Origin: Desmodus rotundus
Taxonomy: Eukaryota > Chordata > Mammalia > Chiroptera > Phyllostomidae
Assembly: GCF_022682495.2 (NCBI RefSeq)
Contig: NC_071387.1
Span: forward strand, 147,442,024 to 147,506,023
Direction of reading: 5' to 3'
Length of the DNA stretch: 64,000 nucleotides
The translations under genes were made by a program, and so were the position numbers. The notes under the pieces were generated by a model that saw nothing but the letters and a program-made list of their open reading frames with translations, was not told the origin of the DNA and did no database searches. This document shows, piece by piece, positions 39,905 through 51,294 of this stretch (positions within the stretch are counted from its first letter, which is position 1; every line of letters begins with the position of its first letter).

Positions 39905-40452
39905 TGTAACAGAGTGAAATACTTGGCCTCTCTGGCTCCATCTTGGTCAAGCCTGCTTTGTTCCCATGACCTTTAGATTCATAGCTTCTTGTATGTAGAC
40001 ATGCTAATCATTAGAGGCCCTCTGCTTATGGCTAGAGTGTTACAAAAACAGCCAATTACCAGAAAGTGCCTATCCTGAGGAGATAAGGAGTTACATACTT
40101 TTTATCAAAGATGTGCAGGAATTTGACGACTGGACTCACATCAGCTAGGCTCAACAGACTAAGTACAATCTTCCTCAGACTTCTGCTGGAAGTAGGTGTC
40201 AATCACCTCTTGCTCCTCCCACTTCCCCCCCTTCCCTTGACATGAAAGAAGCCTGAACTCTGTACTTTCTGAAGATGGATTTGAGGCATCACTAAGTCTC
40301 CCATCTTCTCAGTTGATGCCTTCTTGATCAATAAACCTTTCCTTACTCCAAATTCTTATATACGAGTCTTGGCCTTTGAAGCTTCCAGCACATGAACTTT
40401 GGAGCAGAAACACTTTCACTTTCTTGACCTTGTTTCAATTTAACGTATCCTT
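39905..40452 (+). mobile_element. Probable solo LTR, sense member of the inverted pair
   Basis: It starts TGTAACAGAGTGAAATACTT like an ERV LTR. It contains AATAAA at 40330-40335 within CTTGATCAATAAACCTTTCC, and the last 200 bp are shared in reverse with 37947-38145. The end is not a clean CA, so the right border is approximate. No internal viral sequence is recognised. Confidence 0.6.
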
Positions 40453-40494
40453 AGAATTCCTTTTTCCTCCCCTAATCCTGCTGTTATAAGCCTA

Positions 40495-40662
40495 CCTCTT
40501 GTCTGGGGCTTAGTTCAAATGCTACTTTCTCTGTAGCCCTCCTTGCCCACTAATCCCAGCTGAAAATAAAGGCTCCCTCCTCAGGCTCTCAGCTACCACA
40601 ACTTTCTCTTTGTGTTCCTTACATACCCTGCCTTCTGTGGCAGTTGAGACATATAGGACCCC
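40495..40662 (+). mobile_element. L2 LINE fragment
   Basis: GCTTAGTTCAAATGCTACTT, CTGTAGCCCTCCTTGCCCAC and TTTGTGTTCCTTACATACCC follow the L2 3' end. Confidence 0.65.
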
Positions 40663-41924
40663 TCACCCAGGAACAGAGGACAGAGTCATGTTTATCTGGG
40701 CTTCCCTCAGAGAATCAAAGAGTGATGAACTGTACATATTGTATGCCCATGAATTTTCCTAATTGAACAGAAATGTGTTGGCCTTGTAGCCAGTAACCTA
40801 GCAAAGGGTCTTTTTCTGATTAGAAGAAAAATACTCATTGTCTCCTATCAGTCTACTTTGAGTTCATGTTCTCTGGATGGCATCCAGTCAATCTTCACAC
40901 AGAGAGCTTGACCTGGAACTTCTGCTGCTTGGAGCCAAGCAGCAGGCTGGATGTGGCTGAACCATACCATGGCTAAGCTCCAGAGATATTTGCTTTCAAA
41001 CACTTAACATTTGCTTTGTGTTACCCTTTTATTCCTAAGATTGAAACTGAAAAGGAAGCAAGTGAGGCAGGGCTTTCTTCTTTTCTTTCTGCAAGAACAG
41101 CTTGTTTCCATGACATTTATACAGGGAGCTTTTTCTAAATGACAAGCAGATTGTTAGAAGATGTTATTTTCTGTCTCTTTGCTTTGGATCTTCACTTGGT
41201 GGGTGTAATGTAAGAGAGACAGCCTCACTAAGAGGGTGACTATCAGGTATACGGCTTCAGAAGGGGATGTGGTAGAGATGCATTGAGTCCTCTCTGTTGA
41301 GGTTGCTATAGCAGCAGCCTAGCAGATTCTGGCTAGAAGTTGTAAGATGTATTAGTATTATTTTTTTTACATGGAGTAACATTTCTGCCGATATAAATGT
41401 CTGCTCTTTTTAGCTTATCCTCTTAGAGAAGAAAATTGAATGCTTATAGAAGAAGCCATCTATGGGGGCAGGAGGAAGTCCTCAGCACCAAGGCCCAGAT
41501 GAAGTGGCCAAGTTTAGGGTGGCATTAGGGCCTGTCTTCTGCAGAATAGAGGTCAGCTACAGAGGAATCCAATTCCAGTCACCTCCCCCAGAGTTTTGAG
41601 TGCCCACTGAGGCCACAACAATGGAATAAGGGAGCACCAGGCTCTCCAGCCATGACCCTAGCCACTCTCCATGTAAGAGGCTAGCCTCAACTTCCATCTG
41701 CACCATGCTGTGCTGGTTACAAATTGTTCTCACTCACATTATGTCTTTCAAGGAACTCCAATGAGACTGGCTTCAACCTACATCAGAAGTCTCTCCTTGT
41801 ACATCACCCCCTCTTCATTCTCACTGGTACAGCCTTGGTTTGGGTCATCACGTCTCACATGGATTTGTGTAATGTGCCACTGGGCAATTTATTCCACTCT
41901 TTTTACTTTCTTGAGGGCAATAAA
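40663..41924. other. Intergenic, nothing recognised
   Basis: Mixed-composition sequence. No repeat or gene is recognised. Confidence 0.4.
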
Positions 41925-42165
41925 TTACCCTATAAAACAAACCTTATTATGTCACTCCCCCTAATTGAAGAACTCAGCTGACTCCCTGCTGTCTACAAGA
42001 TAAAATCCAAACTCCTTAGACCAACGCAGAAGGCCCCCACATCCAGGTCCAAATGTCCTCTCCTCCTTGCACTTTCCCCTGACAGTGCCAGCTGCCCCTA
42101 CCCGCTTACCCCAAGTGGATCACACTGTGTTCCTCAAACACATTATGCATGGAATTACCATTATC
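41925..42165 (+). mobile_element. L2 LINE fragment
   Basis: TGACTCCCTGCTGTCTACAA, GATAAAATCCAAACTCCTTA and CCCACATCCAGGTCCAAATG match the L2 ORF2 end region. Confidence 0.75.
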
Positions 42166-44279
42166 TGACTACAGGTTTTGTTTATTCATTCAGAAGAGCT
42201 TTTAAAAAATTATTTTGAGCTTGAATAGCCTTAAACAAGCATGGCCTCTCCAGTTTGACACAGGTTCCTTTGGTATTCTGCCTGCCGTCCACCACTCTGC
42301 ATATTTATATCACTTGCCTGGCCCCTGAAGGCAACTAATTTGTACCTCTTGAACAGGAACAACATTTGCTTCCTGGTAATTAAATCTTCACCTTTCTTAA
42401 TCTAGAGCAAATATTACTACCAATTCAAATTGCGCTATGGCTTGCCCAGGAAGTGGCTGCAGCCTTTGCTCTTCTCGTTCCCCTACCACAGCATGGATGA
42501 AGCTGTGATAATTATGGTCATGTCCCTCCATCCAGCGATACTGTCAGCTTCCTCAGAAAAAGTCAATCTTAAAAAGGTCTGTATGCACACCGACTAGCAG
42601 AGTGCTGGACTGGGAAAACATTCGTTAAATCTGTAATCACCATTTCACAGGTGACATAACCGGGTCTCAAGTTGGTTAATCAATGGCATAGACCTCGTAA
42701 CACGCACCATGTCAAGTCCTCACCTTTTAAAGCCAGGTTTTTCACAGGTTCTCACACTTCTCGAGCCTCAGAAGCAAAACAGCACCCTTTCTTTGTTCTG
42801 GTCAAGCCACTTCACTGCGTTCTAGCTGACTCATACCTGAGGGAGACACCGTAACTAAAACACTCAATTCCATGTGACATTTGTCATGCCAACAATGGCA
42901 ATAAAATATAAATATTCCCAAACTTTCTCCTTCCCTCATCTTCTAAGTAGGAGTTGAGCTAAGGGCCCATTGGTGTATTTCCAAAGGCAATGTAAGGAAG
43001 CAGAAATGAGGAAATGAGCCCAGAGAAGGGGCCTGATGGCCCTAAGAGAGCAACTGGAGGCACCCAGAGAAGAAAAGGTTCCGCAGTGAAAAAGGGAAAA
43101 GGTGGGAAGAAGAAAAGCCACTGGGTCATATAAGATTTGGTGAACAAAAAACATGGCTCAAAATAATTTTAAGGAAATTTTGCTGTACGTGAAGTTACCT
43201 TATTTTCCACCTCACTCCTCTCCTGAAGGGGGTCTTTGCAAAGAGTGTTCCGTGAGTCCCCCGGGTGCAGGAGTCATCTCTGTGTTTGTTTAGGGTATGT
43301 CACAGCACTGTGCTATGCAGAGTGACAGTGCAAAGGCTGAGGGTCATTTGGTACATAATTACCTATTGTTTCATATTCAATCAAAAACTTAAGAAGCATC
43401 AGATATTAGGGCAGAGGTCAAGAGAAACTACCTCATTTTTTTCTGTGTTTCTTACAAAGTCAGAGGAGACATTACAAAAAACAAAAAATGTTTTAGATGC
43501 TGAGAAAGGACCACCTAAAAATAAAATGGATGACGTAGGATCTCCCAGGGTGCTAAGAGATCCATTACAAGCACTGTGAACTAGAGAACAAAATTCTGAG
43601 TGAAAAGTGAAATTTTCATCCTTGAAGAAGGAAGACGGTTGCTCTTCTGTGTGATGGAATTTGTAATCCACATTTCATCAGGCCCCCGCATCCCTGCCCT
43701 TTGAGCTCACGGAGGAGCAAGTGAAGCAATGCCTGAAAACCCTGTCTACGCAACAAAACTCTGCACTAACGCATAGAACCAGTACTGTTTGTTTCACAAG
43801 CTGTTGCCAATCCATCCATTTTTGGATGAGGTTAACATCATAGCAGAGATATTCTGATATCGGTGTTTTCTGAAGCCTTTCGTTTGAAAGCTGTGTTTTC
43901 CTTCTTTAGATATCAGCACAGTGCAGCTGTGTAATGAGGACACCTTCCCATTGTCACTGAAGGGGCTCTAACAGGGGAGGAGGAATGCTCTGAGTAAGAG
44001 AATGCCCTCTGAAAGTCAAGAGATGGCCAAACATTCATATCAGACGTGAACCAGCTGAAGGCATGTTACGGTCTGCACACATCTAAGGATGCTGGGCTGA
44101 AAGGGTCAGCAGTGTACTGGTTGTCTAGTATGCGTGACTCCCTCCATCTGTGCCCATCAACTGAACGCACACTGCCCAGGGCATTCACTCTTTCTGGTTC
44201 TCTAGTCCTTCATGTACACTATGTTCATGCATTGGAGCATTCAATATGCAGTTAAGGTGTTAATTCTTCCTAACTTAAT
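42166..44279. other. Intergenic, nothing recognised
   Basis: No repeat family or gene is recognised. Overlapping 90-104-codon frames at 43265-43671 lie on opposite strands, have no known motif and are considered chance. Confidence 0.4.
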
Positions 44280-44966
44280 CTACAGACTAAATGATACCCC
44301 ATTAAAACTTCAGAAGGTAATTCTGTAGACATTGACAAGCTGATTTAAAAATGTACATGAAAATGCAAAGAACCCAGTAGCCAGGACAACACTGAAAAAT
44401 AACTGAAATGAAAGAATCAAACCACCTGATTTTGAGGTTCACTCAAAATCAGTGTGATTTTTGGCATAATTATCTATCATATAAACCAAGATAACAGAGT
44501 CCATAAGTATATAAGTAAATATATAAATATACAAAGAGCATGTGTAAACATGTGTGCACACACATGTATTGTGTGTTGTGTGTATGTGTTTGGGCACACA
44601 AGAAGAAAATTAAATGAGGCAATGATCATTTTCAACAACTAGGCTGGACAATTAGATAGTCATATTTTAAAGAAGTAATGATGACTTCACACCACATACA
44701 AAAAATAAATAGATACTGATCATACACCCAAACATAAAATTATACTACTGCTAAAGTAAAATACAGTGGAAAGTGTTTCTGACCTTGGGATTAGCCAAGA
44801 TATCACAGACAGGACACAAAAGCATGAACCATAAAATGAAAAATTGATAAACTGGACTTTATCAAAATGCATGGTAGTCAAAAGACACTATTGTTACATT
44901 TTACATATAATGCATGTATAATCATTTTGGAAACCATTTTGACATTTTCTTCTAAAATTAAATACA
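44280..44966 (+). mobile_element. Ancient L1M ORF2 block, left of SINE
   Basis: L1 ORF2-like wording: AAAATGTACATGAAAATGCA, then AAACTGGACTTTATCAAAAT. It is interrupted by the VES SINE and resumes at 45189. A TG/CA-rich tract lies at 44548-44600. Confidence 0.65.
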
Positions 44967-45188
44967 GCCCTGGCTGGTGTGGCTCAGTGGATTGAGTGCT
45001 GGCCTGTGAACCAAAAGGTCGCCAGTTCAATTCCCAGTCAGGGCACATGCCTGGGTTGCAGGCCAGGTCCCCAGTAGGGGGCGAGTGAGACGCAACCACA
45101 CATTAATGTTTCTCTCCCTCTCTTTCTCCTCCCCTTCCTCTCTGTCTAAAAATAAATAAATAAGTCTTTTTAAAAATAATAAAAAATT
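44967..45188 (+). mobile_element. VES SINE with 12-bp target-site duplication
   Basis: A well-preserved copy: GCCCTGGCTGGTGTGGCTCA head, GCCAGTTCAATTCCCAGTCA B box, GGTCCCCAGTAGGGGGCG, a pyrimidine tract and an A-rich tail. AAATTAAATACA is duplicated exactly at 44955-44966 and 45189-45200. Confidence 0.95.
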
Positions 45189-45675
45189 AAATTAAATACA
45201 TATTTATCAAATAATTCAGAAGTTCCATTGCTAAGTCTTTATCCAACAAAAACAAAAGCATATGTCTGTGAAACCCTTTTATATGGATTTTCATAGACAC
45301 CAAAAACTGAAAAAAAAAACCTATCAAGTAAATTGGTAAACAAATTGTCACATATTCATAAATGAAATACTACTCAGCAAGAAACAGAAATTACCTATAT
45401 ACACAGTATCATGGGTGACTCAAACATATTAGGCTGAGCAAAAATGCCAGATACAAAAGCGTTCATATTCATATTTCTCCTGGGGAAGGGAGAAAGAAGA
45501 GGAATTGACTACCAAGGCGTATGAAGAAAGCTTCTTGGGTTATGAAAATTTTTCATATCTTGATTTGGATGGTGGTTACACGAATGCATACCTATGTCAA
45601 CATACATGTGTGTACTTAAAATGGGTACACATTAGTGGATAAAATTACATTTTATTTAATTATATTTTTAAAGTG
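45189..45675 (+). mobile_element. Ancient L1M 3' block, right of SINE
   Basis: Continues the old L1 with TCAGAAGTTCCATTGCTAAG, TGAAATACTACTCAGCAAGA and GGTGGTTACACGAATGCATA, the usual ORF2 end and 3' UTR order. Confidence 0.75.
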
Positions 45676-46924
45676 TAATCATATTGCAGCTCGATCTAAT
45701 GATGAAGCTGGGGAAATAATTTGATCTCTACTAGATTTTCAGTCTTAAGAGTAGGTGGCATGTGTTCTTTTTCTATCCCCGAATTCATAGTGAGCACTAC
45801 GCAAAGGATGCTCATTACCTGAGCCAGACCCGTGCTGCACTTACAGTGCGAGCGGAGCAGCTGCTCTTCACTTCCATGACGTTAAATGACATCAGCGAAA
45901 CTAGGGCTCCGGTTTTCAGGTTTCTGAAGTTCCATGGGATTTGGGAGTTCAAAGAATATTTTTCTGTCCGCAAATTGGCACACATTCTCTAATGGGTCTC
46001 CAAACAATTCTGTTCAAAGCAAACTAATGTCACCCTAAGTCTAATGCCGTTCTTGGAGAAACTCTCTTATCTAAAGCACCAGTGGAGACTCTATTTTTTA
46101 TGCTACCTACTTTTTCCCCTTAAGGGTAAAGGAAAATGTCACTTTTATTCAGAGAAAATACTTTGCAATTTCACAGACTCTCATTATTAAATCCACATTC
46201 ACTATATATTTCTTCATTATATTCTAAAGTAACAGTTAAAGGCCTTAGAAATGTTTGGGTTTTGATGTTTTTGTTACCTTTATAAAACTAGCAATTTAGG
46301 AGATTTTGGCACCCAAACAAGCTGATAGCCACTGGCATTGTGGATTTAAGAAATGTTGGACTTTGGGTAGTTAAAAATTGTCCAAGTATGTTAATTTTGC
46401 TGAATGAACATTCTGATATTGTGGTTAACTATTCAAGTCAATAGTCCCTTTACTGCTACAGTCTATCCAGAGAAAAATTAAAATTCTTCAATTATCTCTA
46501 AGGAAAAATCAACTATATGGTTAACTTTTATATATGGCAGTAAGGTGGGGTCCATGGGTCAATGATTAAATAAAATATTGGCAAAAGTTAACAACCACTT
46601 ATCAGAAATCTCCTACATGCCTGATATTCTATTGGGTGTGAGATATGGAAAGAGATAAGGAACAATCTCTTAGGTAGAAATCATACCTGTGTCTCTGCAG
46701 AGTTCAAGTATACAATGTATCTGGATAACGTCAAATATATCCACGTGACTTAGAGTCTGTATAGCAATCTTAGAATTCGAGTACTTCTGTAATTGCTTCA
46801 GTTTTCTATTCAGGCTCCCACAGTGTGGCCTGGATCTGATAGATAAAGAACTGAATGGGGAATCAGATCATCTAACCAGTTTTTGTATCACTTGTCATTC
46901 ACTTCCTAACTCCTGACTACAATG
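45676..46924. other. Intergenic, nothing recognised
   Basis: No repeat or gene is recognised. A short frame at 45762-45992 lacks any known motif. Confidence 0.4.
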
Positions 46925-47030
46925 TGAGGCCCTTCATGGAGGAAAATACACCATTTATCTTTGTATCCTCCACCTTTAAGAAAGTCTCTGGCACTAAGTA
47001 GGCATTAAATTAACACTGTTGAATGAAAAG
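46925..47030 (+). mobile_element. L2 LINE 3' end
   Basis: TTTGTATCCTCCACCTTTAA, CTGGCACTAAGTAGGCATTA and TGTTGAATGAAAAG fit the L2 3' terminus. Confidence 0.65.
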
Positions 47031-47344
47031 AAAGCTACATTTTAACTCCAACTACCTAAAAAGTGTAAGTTGTAGTTCTTAATCTTTCTTGATTCATGAA
47101 CTCATTTGAGAACTGAAAAAAATGTATATTTTCAAGAGACAAATGCATATAATACAGTATGTTATTTAAGGGTACTCTGAAGCTTATCTGTGGTCTACAT
47201 ATTAATTTTATGTAGAAAATTTTAAAATTAATGTGTATTTTCTTGTCTGTAAATTAATAATCTTATATTTAACCTATTATATCTCTTAAAATTTGTTTTG
47301 GAATGAAAAATGTTCTAGAAGGCTACTATCCAAATTATATTGGC

Positions 47345-47500
47345 TATATTTCTAGCTCTCCCATTAAACAACTGTGTGACTTTGGATAAGTTCCATACAC
47401 AATCTGGGCTTCAGCTCCAGAATTGTAAATTAAGGAGGTTGAACTCAGATAATTTCTGAAGTTCCTTATGGCTCTGAAATTCTCATTTCCAAAGCACTGT
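47345..47500 (+). mobile_element. MIR SINE
   Basis: ACTGTGTGACTTTGGATAAG, CTGGGCTTCAGCTCCAGAAT and CCTTATGGCTCTGAAATTCT are the MIR core and tail. Confidence 0.8.
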
Positions 47501-47984
47501 AATTTCTCTGGTGAAGAAAGGGATATGTGAAATGTAAATAATAACTTTATTTACATAGAAGGAAGCACTAAGCATCACAGAGATTTACTGATTTTTTAAG
47601 AATTATTAAACACTTTGCAGATATCATCAGCAGGAGGCTAAAAATCAGATTTATAGCTTATACATGTATCAATTTTCAGACCTCTTGAAATTTCTAATGT
47701 ATAAGAAAGCAAACAGCCTCTCCCTCCAATGGTATTTGACTTTTAACATAATCTAAATACTGGAAATAGCTTGTTAGCCAACAAACTTCTGATTCCCAAG
47801 TCTATAATAAGGGATTATCTATAGAAAAAAAGGTTTGGGCAAGAACAGCCGCAAGAATTGATGACGGTATTCAAAATATAAAGTACTTCCTATGAGACCA
47901 AGGTCTCTTCTTGGAATCAGATATAGTGACACGATGTGACACAGTGCACACAGGGCAGTATTGTGTTAGATTCATTTTTCTAAA

Positions 47985-48135
47985 ATGCCACTTACATCAT
48001 TTTGCTTCCCTACTTAAAAATCCTGAGTGTCTTACCACGCACCAACAGGATAAAGCCCAACTTCTGTGTACATGAAACCCACCCCCCACCTGGGCCCAGT
48101 GGACATTGGCTCTTCCTGTTATCCCCAAACAACAT
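47985..48135 (+). mobile_element. L2 LINE fragment
   Basis: CTTAAAAATCCTGAGTGTCT, CACCAACAGGATAAAGCCCA and the following proline-rich-looking C tract match L2. Confidence 0.65.
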
Positions 48136-48589
48136 TCTGTTTTAGACGAGTTAATCAGTCAAGTTCTGCCAATGTCTCCAGACTTGACTCCCTCCATGTC
48201 ATTCAGGCTATGATCCTTTCTCACAGTCAAAACTCTACTGAGCACAGAGTTCTGTTTTCAGTGATGGTAGCTGAGGAAATTTGACAACCCCCAAAGTAAA
48301 CAATTACAGATCAGTATCTCTGGAAGACAAAAGAAAACAGGATAACTGAGAAGAACATTTGGGACTACTTTTGCCCAAGGTGTCTGCCAATTTTGCAAGA
48401 AACTGTTGAGACACTGAGATGCTGAGCAGAACTTTTGACAATTGTAAGAAAAGGCATTAATTAGAGTTTGAGCAAAGAGGGGGAGGTCGATGCCTTAGCA
48501 TAGTTGTAGACTAGAAAGCGAATTCATTTCAGAGCCTAAACCTCAGAATGATAATGTTTCCAGTCCTAAATAGAGTAAGATGATTGAGA
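48136..48589. other. Intergenic; uncertain start of the ancient L1
   Basis: No named repeat is assigned. The ancient L1 that dominates 48.6-57.7 kb may start anywhere from about 48290. Confidence 0.35.
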
Positions 48590-48933
48590 GTGCTAATGCT
48601 CAAAACTTTCTGTGAGAAAAAAGTAAATTTTTTTGCAAAGGATGATAAGACAGAAAACACAATTTTAGGCCCCTATTGTCTCTAGATAATTTCATATACC
48701 ATTTCTGAATCCACTTGCTAAAATCACTGACTATAGAGAAGAGAGAACATTTTATAAAGCTAAGAAACTCAACAGATGATAGAAATAAACCCATAGAAAC
48801 CTTCATAATGGAGTTATCAGACAGAGATGTAAAATTAAGCATATATGTTAAAAATAGATATTATATTGAAATTTTCATAAAAGTGAAAAACAGAATCAAT
48901 TAAAAATCCTAAAACTAGAAAATAAAATAACAA

Positions 48934-49311
48934 CACAGCAGAAAGAAAGAAGGAGCTCCTACCCTTTGTGACAGCATGGATGGAACTGGAGAGCATTATG
49001 CTGAGTGAAATAAGCCAGGCACTGAAATGCAAATACCATATGATCTCACCTATACGTGGAACCTAATCAACAAAACAAACAAGCAAGCAAAAAAGAACCA
49101 GAGACATGGAAATAACTGACAGTAACCAGAGGGGAGGGGGAAGGAGGATAACGTGGGTAAAGAAAGGGAAGGGTTGTTAAGGAACATGTATAAAGGACCT
49201 GTGGACAAAAATAATGGGGGGGAGAATAGTGCTGAATGTGGTAGGTGGAGGTGGGTAGGGTGGGGGGAGAGTAATGGGGGGAAATGGGGACAACTGTAAT
49301 TGAGCAATTAA
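48934..49311 (+). mobile_element. Young L1 3' end nested in L1M
   Basis: The last ORF2 codons (GCATGGATGGAACTGGAGAG, TGAGTGAAATAAGCCAGGCA) are followed by a G-rich 3' UTR ending ACTGTAATTGAGCAATTAAA. It is strongly 5'-truncated. No clear duplication is seen. Confidence 0.88.
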
Positions 49312-50584
49312 AAAAAAGGAAAAGAACTAATAGTAAAAATTAAAAAAGGTAAAATTAAAAGCAAATTAGATATCACAGAAGGGAGAACTGGTGAAACAGA
49401 AGAAATGTCAGAGAAAATAGCCCCTATGGAAGATCAGACATTTTCTTAAGGCTCAAAACATAGAAAAGAGTATAAGAGACAGAAAGAGTACAATACAAAG
49501 GAAAGTGAGAGGAATGCAGTGAAAACAAAATTTAATATACATTATGTAGAACCCTAGATAAAAAGACAGTAGAAAAGGAAACAAACAATATATAACAATA
49601 TAATGCCTAAGAATTTCTCAAAACTGAAAAACACATTGTCACAAATTTAAGAAACCTATAAACCCAAAGTATGATAAATGCAAATTCAAAAAACACGAAA
49701 ATAAATTACAGAGAACTGTAAATAAAAGTTTTTTTCCAAACTTCAAAATAAAAGACAAATTATTTTTTAAAAAGCAAATACTGAATGCATAGCTAACTTT
49801 AACAGAAACAATCAAAGAAAATAGCAACCAATCCAATATTTCACACCTAGGAAATACTTTCACTCAAAATGTAAAATAAAGTATTCTTTCTAGAAGAATA
49901 AAAAGAGAAAAGTTGTTCTCAGATAGTGCAAGGATTTCCCTAGGCAGAAGAAAACACTATGCTAGGGAGAAGCTCAGTGATATAAGAAATGACTAGTAAC
50001 CTAAGGATGAATGGATGGGAAATTTAAGTAAATATTGATAGTTGGAAATATTAACAACAATGTATGTATTATTGTGAGTTAAATATATATATTTAATCAA
50101 TATACATACCAAAAGTGTAAGTCAAGAGGGGGATAAAGAGAATTAAAGAATTTTAAGATCCTTATATTCTCAAGAGAAGAGATAATAAACAGGGGGAAGT
50201 CAAAACCACATATTGTAATCACTAGGATAATTATCAAAAAAAATAAAACCACATACAACTGACAAGTTAATAAAGGATAAAAGGGTGTTATAAAAATTAA
50301 TTTAAAAGAAGAAAAGAAGAAAATGAACATCATGAAATATAAAGAATGAGAAAGTAGATTTAAAACCACACACGTCAGTAATTACATTAAATTTAAATGT
50401 ACTAAATATCCAAATTTTAAAAGATAATCAGAGTATTTTAAAATATTAAACCCAACTTTAAGCTACTTCAGGAAACAATTCACAATTATAAGAATATAGA
50501 ACATCTGAAAGTAAAATGATGAAAAGATACTATAAAGAACACTCAACAAACGAAAGCTAGTGTAGCTATATTAATGAAGGAAAG

Positions 50585-51161
50585 TATTGGGCCAAAAGTT
50601 CATTTAGTTTTCTTCTGTAAAATAAAAGACACATTCTTCATTTTCACCAATGACTTTACTGATTTGGATATTTTGAGTATGTTGTCTATCTCCTGCTATT
50701 GGATTCTAGTGGGTGGAGGCCGGGGAGCTGCTGAACATCTTCCAATGCATAAGACAGCCCCACAGCAAAGGATTATTTGGCCAAAATGTCAGTAGTACCA
50801 AGAAACTTCGCAAACCACTTTTGACATTTTGGATCAGTCACAGCACCTTCTCCATAACTGCACAAATTGTTTTTTTTTCTTTTTTTTTTTTGCATTTCAA
50901 TTGCTTCAGTTGCATTTTTACCTTTCTTGAAATAATAAAGCATAATACACCAAAAATTTTGCATATTTTCTTCAATCTTCAGTATTAAAATTCCTACACA
51001 AAAATTTACCAATTTTGGTAAGTTTTTTTAAATGCACACTGATATAACTGCTGTCACAATGCAATCTAACAAAATTGTTTGAAATGAAGTTAAAGACAAC
51101 TAAGCACTACTAGAGTTATTGTACAGAAATAAAACAAACAAACTTTTTGGCCGACCCAATA
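50585..51161 (-). mobile_element. Chimeric mariner transposon nested in L1M
   Basis: Terminal repeats TATTGGGCCAAAAGTTCATT (left) and TATTGGGTCGGCCAAAAAGT (right, reversed) are bounded by TA at 50585-50586 and 51160-51161. The minus strand from 51012 encodes the start of a mariner transposase: CIMLYYFKKGKNATEAIEMQ, then GEGAVTDPKCQKWFAKF. Coding text resumes near 50699 with a decayed version of the second DNA-binding helix (AGACAACATACTCAAAATAT). Between the two, 50705-50802 is MER5A sequence. The catalytic domain is absent, so the element is internally deleted and inactive. Normal mariner transposases are about 345 residues. Confidence 0.88.
50705..50802 (+). mobile_element. MER5A fragment captured inside the mariner
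   Basis: TCTAGTGGGTGGAGGCCGGG, GAGCTGCTGAACATCTTCCA and TTATTTGGCCAAAATGTCAG follow the MER5A interior (compare the antisense copy at 4890-5112). It replaces roughly the same length of mariner coding sequence between the two DNA-binding helices. Confidence 0.85.
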
Positions 51162-51294
51162 CACTATAAGGCAAAAAGCATTAATAGGGATAAAGAGGAG
51201 GATTTTGTGATGATTAAACAATCCAGTCACCAGGAAGATTTAAAAATTATAAATATGAATGCCATTAACAGAGCACCTAAAGATATAAAATTTA

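Noticed and set aside
43265..43671. Opposing frames of 104 and 90 codons
   Set aside because: Overlap on opposite strands with no known motif, and neither shows splice signals or homology I can recognise.
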